Assembly (NCBI RefSeq): GCF_019977755.1
Contig: NZ_AP025144.1
Location: 1,488,001-1,552,000 of the forward strand
Length of the DNA stretch: 64,000 nt
Source: Vibrio penaeicida
GTDB taxonomy: Bacteria; Pseudomonadota; Gammaproteobacteria; Enterobacterales; Vibrionaceae
Direction: 5' to 3'
The translations under genes were made by a program, and so were the position numbers. Below, piece by piece: positions 63,382 to 64,000 of this stretch. Within the stretch, counting starts at the first letter, position 1. Every line of letters starts with the position of its first letter. The notes beneath the pieces were generated by a model, which made no database searches, had not been told where the DNA came from, and was given only the letters and a program-made list of their open reading frames with translations.

Positions 63382-64000
63382 TCAGCAAATAACTTTTACG
63401 GCTAATCCGCCTTGTGATGTTTCTCGATACTTGGCGTTCATGTCTTTCCCCGTTTCCAGCATTGTCTCGATGACCTTATCAAGAGATACTCGTGGATCAG
63501 AAGAACGACGCAATGCCATACGAGTAGCGTTAATGGCTTTTACTGCTGCAATACCATTACGTTCAATACAAGGTACCTGAACTTGACCAGCAACAGGGTC
63601 ACAAGTTAGACCAAGGTTATGCTCCATTGCGATTTCTGCAGCCATACAGACTTGCTCTGGGCTTCCACCCATTAGCTCTGCGAGACCAGCGGCAGCCATG
63701 GAGCAAGCTACCCCCACTTCACCTTGGCAACCGACTTCGGCGCCAGAAATAGATGCGTTTTGTTTGAACAGACCACCCACAGCGCCAGATGCCGCAAAGT
63801 AGCGAGTGTATTCTTTCACACCAACAGATTGGACGAATTTATCGTAGTACGCTAAAACGGCCGGAATTATGCCGCATGCGCCGTTTGTTGGGGCTGTCAC
63901 CACACGTCCGCCGGCAGCGTTTTCTTCATTAACAGCAAAGGCGTACATATTGACCCAATCAACAACGGTCATCGGGTCGTTGGATAAGCGCTCACCTGTT
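63382..64000 (-). CDS. sdaA: L-serine ammonia-lyase, C-terminal part (5' end outside window)
   Basis: About 206 residues are visible and the frame continues through the end of the window ([10 protein letters not shown] upstream of the first visible ATG), so the start is not seen. The iron-sulfur serine dehydratase signature is present: [48 protein letters not shown] in outline, and [15 protein letters not shown] with the cluster Cys residues. It deaminates L-serine to pyruvate. SdaB cannot be excluded, as the two are close paralogues. Confidence 0.9.
   Translation of the reverse strand, partial: TGERLSNDPMTVVDWVNMYAFAVNEENAAGGRVVTAPTNGACGIIPAVLAYYDKFVQSVGVKEYTRYFAASGAVGGLFKQNASISGAEVGCQGEVGVACSMAAAGLAELMGGSPEQVCMAAEIAMEHNLGLTCDPVAGQVQVPCIERNGIAAVKAINATRMALRRSSDPRVSLDKVIETMLETGKDMNAKYRETSQGGLAVKVIC

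Overview
The window looks like part of the main chromosome of a marine Vibrio (Gammaproteobacteria). The evidence is sequence-level: GyrA, NrdA/NrdB, UbiG, AspC and AsnS are very close in length and residues to their enterobacterial and V. cholerae counterparts. Base composition is moderately AT-rich, chemotaxis and c-di-GMP genes are dense, and a characteristic Vibrio intergenic repeat recurs (consensus ends TATACCCAAG...CTTGGGTATA). No rRNA, tRNA, CRISPR array or phage was seen.

Layout. (1) 1-7449 is accessory. The 3' end of an IS3-family element (right end near 322) abuts a large membrane-active, type VI secretion-like effector gene. Downstream lie three tandem copies of a membrane-protein gene, probably immunity genes. 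Copies 2 and 3 are each preceded by an orphan fragment of an effector 3' end, and each is broken at a homopolymer (T8 and G11). (2) 7491-16644 holds an ACT-domain regulator, a DUF3943-type protein, a CinA-like protein, the ribonucleotide reductase operon nrdA-nrdB-yfaE with NrdR and DnaA boxes upstream, and ubiG. (3) 16645-19284 is gyrA. (4) 19566-30888 holds a TetR regulator, an MCP-porin-PstS-like operon, and a three-gene signalling operon of hybrid kinase, receiver protein and receiver-EAL protein that resembles V. cholerae VieSAB. (5) 31322-37496 holds a 59-residue GTG-start gene, ribA, and a Fur-box-preceded imelysin / di-heme oxidoreductase / imelysin lipoprotein / DUF1513 cluster, probably for iron acquisition. 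(6) 37578-41862 holds the cell-wall trio ycbB-ycbK-ycbL (gloC), a DUF2982 protein and a Lys/Ala-rich winged-helix protein. (7) 42385-47743 is a TRAP transporter (dctPQM) followed by a cognate-looking sensor kinase and NarL-type regulator. (8) 47815-54510 holds a MarR regulator divergent from a BCCT transporter, an exonuclease / DUF294-CBS-cNMP pair, and aspC. (9) 54768-59666 holds an HD-GYP phosphodiesterase, asnS and a chemoreceptor with a periplasmic CxxCH heme motif. (10) 59667-64000 holds a heptamer microsatellite, a 282-bp MITE-like repeat, a small membrane protein with a PIG-V-like GT-C enzyme, queD, a GNAT acetyltransferase and the 3' part of sdaA, which runs off the window.

The best candidate for a little-described system is the effector/immunity array at 354-7449. 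The 3' halves of the immunity copies are almost identical in DNA while the membrane-spanning 5' halves diverge, and both extra copies are switched off at homopolymers. The VieSAB-like operon, the iron cluster and the heme chemoreceptor are the next most interesting. All functional statements rest on motif recognition and remembered family knowledge; no database search was run.
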